26,531 nucleotides of DNA from RGIG6353 sp045535585 (GCA_045535585.1 JAZSLY010000072.1:1-26531), one strand, 5' to 3'; positions 7,001 to 15,391 are shown, counted from the first letter of the stretch. Translations and numbers: made by a program. The notes: generated by a model not told the origin, from the letters alone.

Positions 7001-9245
7001 TTTTCTTTTTCAAAAAGTGGCCGAGTCCCGTGTATCTTTTAGAGTCGGTATTGTTATCTATCATTCTCTCGATAACGTACGCCGAGCCCACCAAAATTAT
7101 CATTTTCTGCGCACGGGTAATGGCAGTATATAAAAGATTTCTTGTCATCAGCATCTGTGACAGAGACGCCAGAGGGATAATTACGACGGGATATTCGCTT
7201 CCCTGGCTTTTGTGAATAGTTACGGCGTAGGCGTGCTCAATCTCGTCAAGGGAGAGAAAATCATATTCTACTATTCTCGAGTCAAAATTGATAACCACGG
7301 TCTCGGACACAAGGTCTATTTTTTCTACCGTTCCGATGTCACCGTTGAATATTCCAAGCCCTTCCTCATGCATCTCAAAAACACCTTGTCTCGTCCAGGG
7401 GATATCGTAATTGTTCTTTATCTGCATTACCTTATCGCCCTCACGGAGAATAAAATCTCTGACGGAGATTTCGTTCTTGTCACGGGAAGGTGGGTTTTTG
7501 ATGCTCTGTAAAAGCTTATTCAGCGCAATAGTTCCGCATTCGCTTTTTTTGGTGGGACACAGTACCTGAATATCCTCCAAAATACCTTCGCCGTATTTTG
7601 CAGGCAGCCTTGTTGAATAAAGCTGTGCAATGGTGCTTGAAACGCTTGAGGCAGAATCTCTCGGCATAAAGAAAAAGTCACGGCTTTTATTGTTCAGGTC
7701 TATGGGCTCACCGTTATTTACTTTGTGTGCGTTAAGAACAATAGCGCTTCCGTTTTCTTGACGGAAGATTTCGTTTAATGTACCTACCTCAAATACACCC
7801 GATGAAATAATATCCTTCAGCACGTTTCCTGCGCCAACACTGGGTAGCTGGTTTGCGTCGCCGATTAGCAAAAGCCTTGTTGTAGGTCTTATTGCACGCA
7901 AAAGGGAGTAGAACAGATTGGAATCTATCATCGAAGCCTCGTCGATGATTACAACGTCGGCTTCAAGTGGGTTAGATTCGTCCCTCGTGAATGCAGGGTC
8001 CTCGTCATCGTTAGAGAATTCATATTCTAAAAGACGATGAATTGTCCTTGCCTCAATGTGAGTTGACTCCGACATCCTTTTTGCCGCTCTGCCCGTCGGT
8101 GCGGCTAATAAATATTTTAATCCGAGGGTAGTATATATCTTAATAATCGCCCTGATAATTGTGGTTTTTCCCGTGCCTGGACCGCCCGTCAGAATATATA
8201 CGGAATTTTTCAGCGCAGAGATAATGGCATTTCTTTGCAAAGGCGCATACTTTATGCCCTCGCTTTCTTCCGTCTCATTGATAATCTTGTCGTAATCCAA
8301 AAAATTGTCCTGAGTGGCAAAGCGTGACAGATTCCACAAAAGACTTGATGAATTTGTCTCGGTATGAAAATTGTTTGATAGATAAATTGCTTTGTCACGG
8401 GCGTTTTGGGCAATAGTCGATTTTTCAAAGTCGTATGCTATCAGCATCTTTCTGTCGCACAGACTCTCAATGCATTCTAATACTCTTCCCTCATCAACCT
8501 CTAAAATGTTCGCGGTAAGCTCCGATAGCTTCCTTTCGGGCAAATAAAGATTTCCGTTGGTGGCTGAATCCTGCTTTAAAACGTAGAAAATGCCTGCTTC
8601 AATTCTCTCCGAGGAGTCCTTGGGGTAGCCGAAGCTTGACGCAACGTTATCTGCCTTTTCAAAGCCTATTCCGCTTATGGAATTACAAAGAACGTAAGGG
8701 TTTGCTTTTACAATATCTATTGACGCGCTGCCCCAACGCTTGTATATCTTTGACGAAAGTGCAGGACCAAAATATTCGGAAAAGAATATCATAACGCTTC
8801 TCATACCGAATTGGGAGTTGAACTCTACCGTAATCTCCTGCGCACGCGCCTTTGAAATTCCCTTGACTGTGCTTAGCATTTCAGGGGAGGACTCCAACAC
8901 CTTAAAGGTGTCGTCTCCGAAGGCATCTATTATTCTTTCAGCCGTTTTTGGACCGATGCCCTTTATTGCGCCCGACGCAAGATATTTCAGCATACTTGCC
9001 GAGTCGGAGGGCGCTTGCTTTTCAAAGCTTACTACCTTGAATTGCTCGCCGTAGGTGGGGTGGTTAGTCCATTGTCCCGAAATCTTCAGGGTCTCGCCAA
9101 CGTAGAGCCCCGGGATAACGCCCGTGGCGGTTTCAAGGGAGGTTGAGGTTTCAAACTCAAAAACAGTATAGCCGTTAGCGGAATTTTCGTATATTATATC
9201 CGAAACCTCTACGACGAGAGTTTCAAGTGACGTATCGTTATTCAT
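6987..9245 (-). CDS. recD2: RecD2-type ATP-dependent DNA helicase
   Basis: This superfamily 1B helicase of 752 residues from the chosen start matches RecD2, a 5'-3' DNA helicase acting in DNA repair without RecBC. An N-terminal OB-like domain (about 10-80) and helix-hairpin-helix repeats (GAIKGIGPKTAERI, SGIGFEKAD) are followed by the motor. Motor motifs include Walker A GGPGTGKTT (about 354-362), AAPTGRAAKRM, VVIIDEASMID, GDANQLPSVG and C-terminal YAVTIHKSQGSEYP and LLYTAITRA. The frame can extend four codons to a TTG at 9257. GGCGGT sits at proper distance from the ATG at 9245, so I chose that start. It follows metK after a hairpin at 9267-9294 and overlaps comFC by 14 nt. Confidence 0.95.
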   Translation of the reverse strand: MNNDTSLETLVVEVSDIIYENSANGYTVFEFETSTSLETATGVIPGLYVGETLKISGQWTNHPTYGEQFKVVSFEKQAPSDSASMLKYLASGAIKGIGPKTAERIIDAFGDDTFKVLESSPEMLSTVKGISKARAQEITVEFNSQFGMRSVMIFFSEYFGPALSSKIYKRWGSASIDIVKANPYVLCNSISGIGFEKADNVASSFGYPKDSSERIEAGIFYVLKQDSATNGNLYLPERKLSELTANILEVDEGRVLECIESLCDRKMLIAYDFEKSTIAQNARDKAIYLSNNFHTETNSSSLLWNLSRFATQDNFLDYDKIINETEESEGIKYAPLQRNAIISALKNSVYILTGGPGTGKTTIIRAIIKIYTTLGLKYLLAAPTGRAAKRMSESTHIEARTIHRLLEYEFSNDDEDPAFTRDESNPLEADVVIIDEASMIDSNLFYSLLRAIRPTTRLLLIGDANQLPSVGAGNVLKDIISSGVFEVGTLNEIFRQENGSAIVLNAHKVNNGEPIDLNNKSRDFFFMPRDSASSVSSTIAQLYSTRLPAKYGEGILEDIQVLCPTKKSECGTIALNKLLQSIKNPPSRDKNEISVRDFILREGDKVMQIKNNYDIPWTRQGVFEMHEEGLGIFNGDIGTVEKIDLVSETVVINFDSRIVEYDFLSLDEIEHAYAVTIHKSQGSEYPVVIIPLASLSQMLMTRNLLYTAITRAQKMIILVGSAYVIERMIDNNTDSKRYTGLGHFLKKKNEFI

Positions 9246-9266
9246 ATTTACCGCCAATCATAACAA

Positions 9267-9294
9267 GCGAGAAAATGCCGTGACATTCTCTCGC
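9267..9294 (-). terminator. Hairpin between metK and recD2
   Basis: Eleven-base arms (9267-9277 with 9284-9294) pair with one G-U wobble around a six-base loop, 11 bases past the metK stop on the minus strand. Only TTGTTATG follows, so termination may be partial, and recD2 may be reached by readthrough. I see no clear recD2 promoter. Confidence 0.55.
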
Positions 9295-9304
9295 TTTGGT
9301 TTAA

Positions 9305-10441
9305 TTATTTTTGTGAGGCGAGCGTGTCTGCAAGGTCGGTCATTTCCCACTTTACGTTCAAGTCCTCTCTGCCCATATGACCGTAGGACGCAACCTGCTT
9401 GTAAATAGGACTTCTCAGGTCGAAACGCTCGATAATAGCCGAAGGGTTAAGCTTGATTGATTTTGTGATAAGCGCGCTTATCTCGTTGTCGGATATAACG
9501 CCCGTGCCGAAGGTGTCAACGAAAACGGAAACGGGCTCGGAAACACCGATAGCATATGCAAGCTGAATTTCGCATCTTTTAGCAAGCTTTGCCGCAACAA
9601 CGTTCTTCGCAATATATCTTGCGGCATATGCGGCTGAACGGTCTACCTTCGTAGGATCCTTTCCCGAAAAAGCACCGCCGCCGTGACGGGAATATCCGCC
9701 GTATGTATCAACTATTATCTTTCTTCCCGTAAGTCCCGTGTCACCGCAAGGACCGCCGATTACAAATCGACCCGTGGGATTGATGAAATATTTTGTGTTT
9801 TCGTCAAGAAGCGCTGTGGGAATAGTAGGCTTAATAACCTTTTCAATTACGTCACGCCTCAGTACCTCTATATCAACCTCGGGGGAGTGCTGGGAAGAAA
9901 GAACTACCGTATCCACACGCACGGGCACGCCGTCGTCGTATTCCACGGTTACCTGAGTCTTTCCGTCTGGACGGAGATAGGGGAGAGTGCCGTCCTTTCT
10001 CACGTCGGTCAGCTTTCTTGCCAGCTTGTGTGCAAGTGAAATGGGGAGAGGCATCAGCTCGGGCGTTTCGTCGCAGGCATAGCCGAACATAATTCCCTGG
10101 TCGCCCGCACCGTCAACGTCAACACCCATTGCAATATCGGGTGATTGCTCGTGAATGGAATTTATAACTGCACAGGTGTCGCAGTCAAAGCCGTACTTTG
10201 CTCTGTCATAGCCAATCTCTCTTATTGTTTCGCGAACGATAGACTGAACGTCAACCGATGCCGTAGTCGTAATTTCACCCATTACTACCACAAGACCCGT
10301 GGTTGCCGCAGTCTCGCACGCAACTCTTGCCATCTTGTCTTGAGAAAGAATGTTATCAAGAATAGCGTCGGAAATTTGGTCACATATTTTATCGGGATGT
10401 CCCTCTGTAACCGATTCTGATGTAAAAAGGTACTTTGCCAT
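9305..10441 (-). CDS. metK: S-adenosylmethionine synthetase
   Basis: This 378-residue enzyme makes S-adenosylmethionine from methionine and ATP, with release of phosphate and pyrophosphate. Signature stretches are SVTEGHPDKICDQ (His15 and Asp17 near the triphosphate), GAGDQGIMFGYA, FVIGGPCGDTGLTGRK and the loop GGAFSGKDPTKVDRSAAY. The ending NVKWEMTD is as expected. Length is slightly short of many homologues (about 385-400) but all core motifs are present. AGGAG precedes the ATG. It lies 16 nt after the COG2426 gene and is probably cotranscribed from the promoter at 10973-11001. That leader is too short for a SAM riboswitch, and none is seen. Confidence 0.98.
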   Translation of the reverse strand: MAKYLFTSESVTEGHPDKICDQISDAILDNILSQDKMARVACETAATTGLVVVMGEITTTASVDVQSIVRETIREIGYDRAKYGFDCDTCAVINSIHEQSPDIAMGVDVDGAGDQGIMFGYACDETPELMPLPISLAHKLARKLTDVRKDGTLPYLRPDGKTQVTVEYDDGVPVRVDTVVLSSQHSPEVDIEVLRRDVIEKVIKPTIPTALLDENTKYFINPTGRFVIGGPCGDTGLTGRKIIVDTYGGYSRHGGGAFSGKDPTKVDRSAAYAARYIAKNVVAAKLAKRCEIQLAYAIGVSEPVSVFVDTFGTGVISDNEISALITKSIKLNPSAIIERFDLRSPIYKQVASYGHMGREDLNVKWEMTDLADTLASQK

Positions 10442-10457
10442 TTTATACTCCTATATT

Positions 10458-10940
10458 TTAAAATACTGATTTAATTATATCCAAAAGTCCGTAGGACAAA
10501 AAGCCCATAATCAATCCGCTTGTCAGCACACCAAGGAAAATAACGGGAAAAGCGCGGGAAAGCTTCATTTCAAGAACAGATGCAATTACCGCACCCGTCC
10601 AGGCGCCAGTACCGGGGCAGGGAACAGCCACGAAAATAAAAAGCCCTAAGTACGCGTATTTCTGTATTTTGTCGGCGTGCTTCGTCGCCTTGTCGTGCAC
10701 CTTCGTAAATATCGGACCGATGACCCGAACCTTCCTGAAAAGCCTGAAGAAAAAATTAAAGGTCAGAATGATAAAAGGCACGGGAAGCATATTGCCGATA
10801 ACTGCAATAGGGAACGCCTCAAGAAAGGAAATTCTCGGTATTGTGTCGATAGTAGCCGCAAAAGGAATTGCTCCTCTCAATTCAACGATTGGAAGCATTG
10901 AAATGAGGAAGGTTATAATAAAAGCTTTAACTCGTGACAT
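10458..10940 (-). CDS. COG2426 small membrane protein (Sm_multidrug_ex family)
   Basis: This 160-residue integral membrane protein matches COG2426/PF06695, named 'putative small multidrug export protein', although transport is not demonstrated for most members. Family motifs are PIVELRGAIPFA near residue 17, IGNMLPVPFII, and the re-entrant-looking VPCPGTGAWTGAVIAS. The DedA-like pattern of two half-buried loops rich in Gly and Pro is visible. AGAGGAA precedes the ATG. It is first in a two-gene unit with metK, 16 nt apart, with a good sigma-A promoter upstream. What joins it to SAM synthesis is unknown; cotranscription may be simple convenience. Confidence 0.85.
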   Translation of the reverse strand: MSRVKAFIITFLISMLPIVELRGAIPFAATIDTIPRISFLEAFPIAVIGNMLPVPFIILTFNFFFRLFRKVRVIGPIFTKVHDKATKHADKIQKYAYLGLFIFVAVPCPGTGAWTGAVIASVLEMKLSRAFPVIFLGVLTSGLIMGFLSYGLLDIIKSVF

Positions 10941-10972
10941 ATATTTCCTCTAATATTAATTCTTATTTAGTT

Positions 10973-11001
10973 ATTATACTACATCTTTTGATAATTTTCA
11001 A
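10973..11001 (-). promoter_or_regulatory. Promoter of the COG2426-metK unit
   Basis: On the minus strand TTGAAA (10996-11001) and TATAAT (10973-10978) are 17 bp apart. The leader is only about 25-30 nt and contains no riboswitch-sized structure. Confidence 0.75.
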
Positions 11002-11035
11002 TAGGAAAGCATCAAAAAGATAAATTAAGAACAAA

Positions 11036-11623
11036 TCATTTGCCTTCAACGGTGGAGCGGCTTTTCAAGCGGTCTCTTGCGCTTTTCAGCCTCAGCACGA
11101 TAGGACGGTTATATCTCTGCACGATAATGAACTGTCCGTCGAAAAGCATTGCAAGTATCGCCGTAATTATAAACGCCGACGGACACCCCCAAAGGAATAT
11201 AAAGAGCATACTCGTCAAGGAAATTACTTCGTTTATCCAATGGTCAAGCTCTGATTTAGCCATGGTCGTCGCAAGCTCGTCCAGAGTCCTCTTTTCAAAG
11301 TCGTATTTCTCGGGTTCAAAGGTAAGCACGCGGTCCTTCCAGCTTCTCACTCTCAAAATTCTGTAAAGCTTCTTTTCAAACGTTCGGCGCTTAAACCACG
11401 GATGCATATAGTTGATTTTTATCCTTTTCGTTACGTCCCCCATAAATATTCTCAACCCAAAATGGTAAAGTATCATAAATGCCACGATTCCCACCCATAA
11501 AATGAGGTCGGTATCGTTTGCGCCTGAATAGTATATGAGAAAGCAAACTGCGGACAGTAAAAAGGTCAGAATAATCGCGCTGTACATAAATATTGCAGGT
11601 CCGCTTAATTTGGTTTTGTTCAT
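11036..11623 (-). CDS. CrtO-like acyltransferase family membrane protein
   Basis: This 195-residue protein has membrane segments near 10-32, 39-60 and 133-162. Motifs match what I recall of staphylococcal CrtO (glycosyl-4,4'-diaponeurosporenoate acyltransferase): R-x-WKDRVL at 93-100, KSELDHWI (123-130) and IIVQRYNRP (166-174), in the same order and spacing. In staphylococci this enzyme acylates a carotenoid sugar in staphyloxanthin synthesis. No other carotenoid gene is in the window, so the acceptor here is unknown. The frame could start at 11656, but the ATG at 11623 has AGGAAGG upstream and overlaps the rlmD stop as ATGA, so it is preferred. A charged tail ends the protein. Family call is fairly good; function is open. 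Confidence 0.72.
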   Translation of the reverse strand: MNKTKLSGPAIFMYSAIILTFLLSAVCFLIYYSGANDTDLILWVGIVAFMILYHFGLRIFMGDVTKRIKINYMHPWFKRRTFEKKLYRILRVRSWKDRVLTFEPEKYDFEKRTLDELATTMAKSELDHWINEVISLTSMLFIFLWGCPSAFIITAILAMLFDGQFIIVQRYNRPIVLRLKSARDRLKSRSTVEGK

Positions 11624-13014
11624 TGTTTTTCCTTCCTGTGTAACAATACACAGCACTCACAATGCTTTGTGCGTGGAAATAGATTTATCGGGGACACGGC
11701 TGAGGAGGTATACCCCAAGCTATAAAGATATCCCATATCCCTTGCAAGAGTTGCGGGGTCGCAGGAGATATAGAGAATATCCTGAACGCCTTTTTCGGCA
11801 AGAAAGCTTAACAGCTTTTCCGTCGTGCCCTTTCGCGGAGGGTCGAGGATAACGAGACTTGGCGAGAACTTGTCAAAAAGGTCCATGCCCGTAATATCCG
11901 TGGAGTCCGACGCAACGAAGGTGGTATTTTCTATACCGTTCTGCCTTGCGTTTTCCTTGGCAGAGATAATGGCGTCCTCAACTATCTCAATGCCGAAAAG
12001 TCTGTTGGCGGAGAGGGGGGAGGGATTACTCTTTATTTGGTTAAAGAGTGTCAATCCTATCGAGCCTATACCGCAGTAAAGGTCATACACGTTTTCGTAG
12101 TGCTTTCTCTCAAGCAGAGAAAAAGCGGTTGAATAAAGCAATTCAGCGCCTGCTCTGTTGACCTGAAAGAAAGAGGACGGCGTCATAATAAGCCTCGTTT
12201 CAAGAAGCTCGTCCTCGAAAAACTCTTTGCCGTAAACCAGCCTGTAATCATCCCCCAGAATGACGTTCGTATTTTCCGGATTGAAATTAACAAAGATGGA
12301 CACGATCTGCGGAAAACGAGAGATAAGCTCACGGACGAGAGTGCTTTCCGTCTTGGCATCAATGATGCATCTTTTTGCCGAAACGATAGTCAGCATAATC
12401 TCATCGCGCTTGTTTATCCTGAAATATAAGTGGCGAATTACACCGCTGTTTTCTTCCTCGTTGTAGCCTGAAATACCGTTTTGCTCCATATGTTCAACTA
12501 TGAATTTTGAAATCTCAGAAAAGATTTCGGGGGCAATGGCACAGTCGATACTGTCACGTACGATCCTATGTGAATGGTTGGCAAAAAAACCACAACCAAT
12601 ACCGTTTTCGTCCTCTGTTATCGGCAACTGCGCTTTGTTTCTGTACCGTACGGCGTCACGTGTCACGCAGTCCTTCACCTCAACGTCAATACGCCCTATT
12701 CTTTTCATAGCGGATCTTACTTGTTCTGTCTTTATTCTTTCTTCCTCAGACAAAGTAAGGTGACCAAAAACACAGCCGCCACACCTTCCGTACGCTTTGC
12801 AATCGGGCACAATGCGATATGGGGAGGGGGTAATAATATTTATTATCTTACCGACGCAGTAATTTTTCAGGACTTTAATAATAGTTATTTCAACCCTGTC
12901 TCCTCTTGCAGTGTAGGGCACGAAAATTACCTGCCCGTCAAAATGGGCGATACCGCTTCCGTCACCGCTGACGTCTTCTATATCTACGATAATGCGAGAA
13001 TTCTTTTTCAACAT
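11620..13014 (-). CDS. rlmD: 23S rRNA (uracil-5-)-methyltransferase, RlmD/RlmCD type
   Basis: This 464-residue protein belongs to the TrmA/RlmC/RlmD family, which methylates C5 of a uracil in 23S rRNA using SAM. Residues 1-60 form a TRAM RNA-binding domain. Cys72, Cys78 and Cys81 (C-x5-C-x2-C) with Cys158 fit the iron-sulfur site of RlmD. The Rossmann domain shows VYDLYCGIGSIGL, LFGIEIVEDAI and LDPPRKG. The nucleophile is in ISCDPATLARD (Cys418), and the base is expected at Glu453. The usual HVE around that Glu reads HCECC. In Firmicutes the homologue may modify two sites (RlmCD). A sigma-A promoter lies at 13040-13068, and a CrtO-like gene overlaps its stop. Confidence 0.93.
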   Translation of the reverse strand: MLKKNSRIIVDIEDVSGDGSGIAHFDGQVIFVPYTARGDRVEITIIKVLKNYCVGKIINIITPSPYRIVPDCKAYGRCGGCVFGHLTLSEEERIKTEQVRSAMKRIGRIDVEVKDCVTRDAVRYRNKAQLPITEDENGIGCGFFANHSHRIVRDSIDCAIAPEIFSEISKFIVEHMEQNGISGYNEEENSGVIRHLYFRINKRDEIMLTIVSAKRCIIDAKTESTLVRELISRFPQIVSIFVNFNPENTNVILGDDYRLVYGKEFFEDELLETRLIMTPSSFFQVNRAGAELLYSTAFSLLERKHYENVYDLYCGIGSIGLTLFNQIKSNPSPLSANRLFGIEIVEDAIISAKENARQNGIENTTFVASDSTDITGMDLFDKFSPSLVILDPPRKGTTEKLLSFLAEKGVQDILYISCDPATLARDMGYLYSLGYTSSAVSPINLFPRTKHCECCVLLHRKEKQ

Positions 13015-13039
13015 AAATTACACCGTTCCTTACCACATA

Positions 13040-13068
13040 ATTATATACTATCCTTGAAAAATTTTCAA
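13040..13068 (-). promoter_or_regulatory. Promoter of rlmD
   Basis: On the minus strand TTGAAA (13063-13068) and TATAAT (13040-13045) are separated by 17 bp. The leader is about 20-25 nt. Confidence 0.72.
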
Positions 13069-13139
13069 TAGTGAGGCATAAAAAAACGCAATTTGAAAAT
13101 AATAACCACAGATTATTTAAAAGAAAGGCGGTTTTTACT

Positions 13140-13325
13140 TTGGCAACACTTACAACAAAAGAGCTTGACGTAATCAAAAGTCAGCTCACAGACGAACAAA
13201 ACGTAATTGCGAAATACAAAATGTATGCAAACACAACCTGCGACCCCGTAATCAAGGACAAGCTTAACTGCATTGCCGACAAGCATCAGCAGCACTTTGA
13301 TAAGCTTATTACTTTATTGCAATAG
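13140..13325 (+). CDS. Small CotF-associated protein, probably sporulation-linked
   Basis: This is a 61-residue, mostly helical protein starting LATLTTKELDVIKSQL and ending KHQQHFDKLITLLQ. Small proteins of this type often sit directly before CotF-family genes in Clostridia and look like half of a ferritin-like helical bundle. I chose the TTG start at 13140 because AGGCGG (13126-13131) lies eight bases before it and the sequence then matches the family's usual beginning. The frame stays open back to a GTG at 13071, which has no ribosome site. It is 9 nt upstream of cotF and surely cotranscribed. No sporulation sigma promoter could be assigned with confidence in 13046-13120. Role in the coat is inferred from context. 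Confidence 0.8.
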   Translation: MATLTTKELDVIKSQLTDEQNVIAKYKMYANTTCDPVIKDKLNCIADKHQQHFDKLITLLQ

Positions 13326-13334
13326 GAGGAAAAA

Positions 13335-13634
13335 ATGTCAATACCCGCAACTGAAAATTTCACAAATTGTAATCCCTGCTACACCGACAAAAATATTATG
13401 ACCGACGCTATCTGCACACAGAAGTTTATTACCGGCGGTTATAACAACTCTGCCAATGAATGCGCGCATCCCAACATCAAGAACGTAATGATGGATATTC
13501 TCAACGAGGAACAATGCATCCTTCACGACGTATTTGACGAAATGTCCTGCCGTGGCTGGTATCCCACTGAGGAAGCTCCTCAGGCAAAGGTAAACGAGGT
13601 CAAGTGTAGCTTCACAGGCGCAAATCAACAGTAA
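13335..13634 (+). CDS. cotF: CotF family spore coat protein
   Basis: This 99-residue protein matches the CotF family (PF07875). The core TDKNIMTDAICTQKFITGGY, then NECAHPNIKN, DILNEEQCILHDVFDEM and RGWYP, follows the family pattern of a ferritin-like helical pair. It is placed in the spore coat by homology. AGGAGG precedes the ATG, and the gene is 9 nt after its small partner. It is fairly Cys-rich (six Cys), which would suit cross-linking in a coat. Its 3' end runs into a perfect 16-bp hairpin shared with the convergent GntR gene. Its presence supports an endospore-forming host. Confidence 0.92.
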   Translation: MSIPATENFTNCNPCYTDKNIMTDAICTQKFITGGYNNSANECAHPNIKNVMMDILNEEQCILHDVFDEMSCRGWYPTEEAPQAKVNEVKCSFTGANQQ

Positions 13635-13670
13635 AAATAAGGTGCTGTAATTTCTTACAGCACCTTATTT
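13635..13670. terminator. Bidirectional terminator between cotF and gntR
   Basis: Perfect 16-bp arms (13635-13650 and 13655-13670) flank a TTTC loop. The outer A/T ends supply a U-rich tail on either strand. It begins at the cotF stop and reaches the last base of the GntR stop codon, so one structure serves both convergent transcripts. Confidence 0.88.
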
Positions 13671-14332
13671 CAGTTCATTGAATTTAAAAGCTGAAAAACG
13701 TTGTCTCGGGCGTTGGCGATATGTAATTCCGTCAGCTCCTTTGCTCTCTGCGAGTCACCCGACGAAATTGCCTCGAAAATTGCTCTGTGCTCCTTTACGG
13801 CGCTGATTGTTCTTCCTGCCGACATCAAGGAGGACTCTCTTGCTCTCTTGAGATGATTGTGGAAGGATGCGAGAGTGTGCTTCAGAATTCTGCTTCCCGA
13901 TATTTCATATATTATTTCGTGAAACTTTGAGTCAAGCTGTAAAAGCTGAAAAACGTCTGATCTCGAAGCGTAAAATTCCTGAAGGTCAACCAAATTTCCC
14001 AGCTCTCTGATTTCGTCCTGTGTAATCTTCTTTGCAGCCATTTCTGCGCTGATGCCTTCAACGGCAACCCTGATTGTGTAGATGTCGAGAATGTCCTCTG
14101 TGGAAATTCCTACAACGAAGGTACCCTTATTTGGAATAGTAGTAACAAGCCCCTCCAGCTCTAACTGCTTCAACGCCTCCCTAACCGGAGTTCTGCTTAC
14201 ACCGAGCTCAAGGGAAATCTTTGACTCCACAAGCTGATCGCCTACGGAATAAACTCCCGAGAGGATAGCCTGCTCAATATCGGAAAAAACTCTTTCCGTA
14301 AGGGAATGAGAATTATTGATAGTTAAATTCAT
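13670..14332 (-). CDS. GntR family regulator, FadR subfamily
   Basis: This 220-residue regulator has an N-terminal GntR winged helix (about 8-75, with LVESKISLELGVSRTPVREAL and GLVTTIPNKGTFV) and a C-terminal FCD ligand domain (about 80-215). Candidate metal-binding residues in the FCD domain are in LDSKFHEIIYE, EHRAIFEAI and ELHIANARDN. Family members respond to small organic acids or sugars; the ligand here is unknown. The ATG overlaps the stop of the tyrosine recombinase as ATGA, so both come from one mRNA. Possible targets are its own divergent promoter region (15335-15402) and the nearby KDG genes, since FadR-type regulators often control uronate use; both are inferences. Confidence 0.92.
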   Translation of the reverse strand: MNLTINNSHSLTERVFSDIEQAILSGVYSVGDQLVESKISLELGVSRTPVREALKQLELEGLVTTIPNKGTFVVGISTEDILDIYTIRVAVEGISAEMAAKKITQDEIRELGNLVDLQEFYASRSDVFQLLQLDSKFHEIIYEISGSRILKHTLASFHNHLKRARESSLMSAGRTISAVKEHRAIFEAISSGDSQRAKELTELHIANARDNVFQLLNSMN

Positions 14333-15309
14333 TTTTTTTCGTCCCTTTCTGTTTCTTTATTTGAAAGTGGATTGAGGTCAATGGCGCGCTTCATCTGCGC
14401 ATCACTGACGTGGGTGTATATTTGTGTGGTATTGAGCTGTTCGTGCCCAAGTATGTCCTTTAGCACTCTTATATCGACCTGCCCCGTGCCATACATAAGT
14501 GTTGCGGCGGTGTGTCTCAGCTTATGGGTGGACAAGCCTTTTCCTGATAGCCCCGAGAGCTTCAGGTATTTTTGTACCGTCCATTGAACCGTCTTGTTGC
14601 TTATTCTGTTGTTGTTGCGGCTGATAAACAAAGCATTGGAGTCCTTAGGCTTTAATGTATTTCTGATTTTCATATAGTCAAGGATTGCCTTGATGCACAT
14701 ATCGTTTATGTATATCGTTCTTTGCTTGTTTCCTTTACCGGTCACCGTCAGCTTCTCCTCGGAAAAATTGATATCCGTTATATTCAGCCCCACAAGCTCC
14801 GACAGACGCATACCGCAATTCAAAAATAGAACTACTATGGCATAGTCGCGCTCCTTGTTCGTGGAGGCAGGGTCGCTTTGTATCGCTTCGAGAAGCTTAT
14901 TGGATTCGTTCAGAGTCAAATATTTTGGGAGAGCGTGCTTCACAGTTGGGGAAACGATGTCGGAGGCAGGATTTTCTTTTATGATTTTTTCTTTTTTCAG
15001 ATGAGCGTAAAAACCACGGATTGCCACAAGCTTTCTTGCACGTGACGACGCACCGTTTGCCTTGTCAAGTGCAACGTAAAGCATATAATCGTAAATGTCC
15101 TCGCTTTTAATAGCGGTAACAAAGGAGGAATCAATAGCGTCCAGATCTATTTCTTCGGGCTTTAAGCTGTGCTTTTTGCCATAGACGTATTTGAAAAAAT
15201 TACATAGGTCGAGACAATATTCGTTTACCGTAAGGTCAGAACGGTTTTCGATAACCTTTTTCTGCATTAAAAAGGATTTTAAAAATTTTGGCGCATCCGA
15301 ATAATTCAT
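14329..15309 (-). CDS. Tyrosine recombinase (XerC/D-like)
   Basis: This 326-residue protein has a SAM-like N-terminal DNA-binding domain (about 5-110) and a tyrosine recombinase catalytic domain. The active-site set is complete: Arg168 (CGMRLSELVGL), Lys192 (TGKGNKQR), His262 and Arg265 (THKLRHTAA), His289 (LGHEQLNTT) and Tyr298 (IYTHV). Size and motif style resemble chromosomal Xer-like recombinases of Clostridia rather than phage integrases. No attachment-site repeats or phage genes are near. Whether it is the chromosome-dimer resolvase cannot be said, because the dif site is not visible. GGAGGAAGG precedes the ATG. It has its own promoter (15335-15363), and the GntR gene follows with a 4-nt overlap. 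Confidence 0.93.
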   Translation of the reverse strand: MNYSDAPKFLKSFLMQKKVIENRSDLTVNEYCLDLCNFFKYVYGKKHSLKPEEIDLDAIDSSFVTAIKSEDIYDYMLYVALDKANGASSRARKLVAIRGFYAHLKKEKIIKENPASDIVSPTVKHALPKYLTLNESNKLLEAIQSDPASTNKERDYAIVVLFLNCGMRLSELVGLNITDINFSEEKLTVTGKGNKQRTIYINDMCIKAILDYMKIRNTLKPKDSNALFISRNNNRISNKTVQWTVQKYLKLSGLSGKGLSTHKLRHTAATLMYGTGQVDIRVLKDILGHEQLNTTQIYTHVSDAQMKRAIDLNPLSNKETERDEKK

Positions 15310-15334
15310 AAAAGCCTTCCTCCGTGTTTTTATT

Positions 15335-15363
15335 ATTTTAACACAAAATTGCTATTAAATCAA
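15335..15363 (-). promoter_or_regulatory. Promoter of the recombinase-gntR operon
   Basis: On the minus strand TTGATT (15358-15363) and TAAAAT (15335-15340) are 17 bp apart. The -35 box lies only 10 bp from the -35 box of the divergent ECF promoter, so the two promoters could share control. Confidence 0.62.
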
Positions 15364-15364
15364 T

Positions 15365-15391
15365 AGTATTTATTTGACAAAAACAAATACT
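15365..15391. promoter_or_regulatory. Inverted repeats over the divergent -35 region
   Basis: AGTATTT (15365-15371) and AAATACT (15385-15391) form a 7-bp dyad. A second, tighter dyad, TATTTG-N7-CAAATA, lies at 15371-15389. Both cover the -35 box of the ECF operon, placing them where a repressor such as the neighbouring GntR could act. AT-rich sequence makes chance dyads likely, so this is a candidate only. Confidence 0.35.

Noticed and set aside
10941..11035. A SAM riboswitch upstream of the metK unit
   Set aside because: The leader after the mapped-looking promoter is only 25-30 nt and AT-rich, too short for a SAM aptamer.
14329..15309. The tyrosine recombinase as a mobile-element integrase
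   Set aside because: No flanking direct repeats, tRNA gene, phage genes or compositional shift were seen, and it is in an operon among chromosomal genes.
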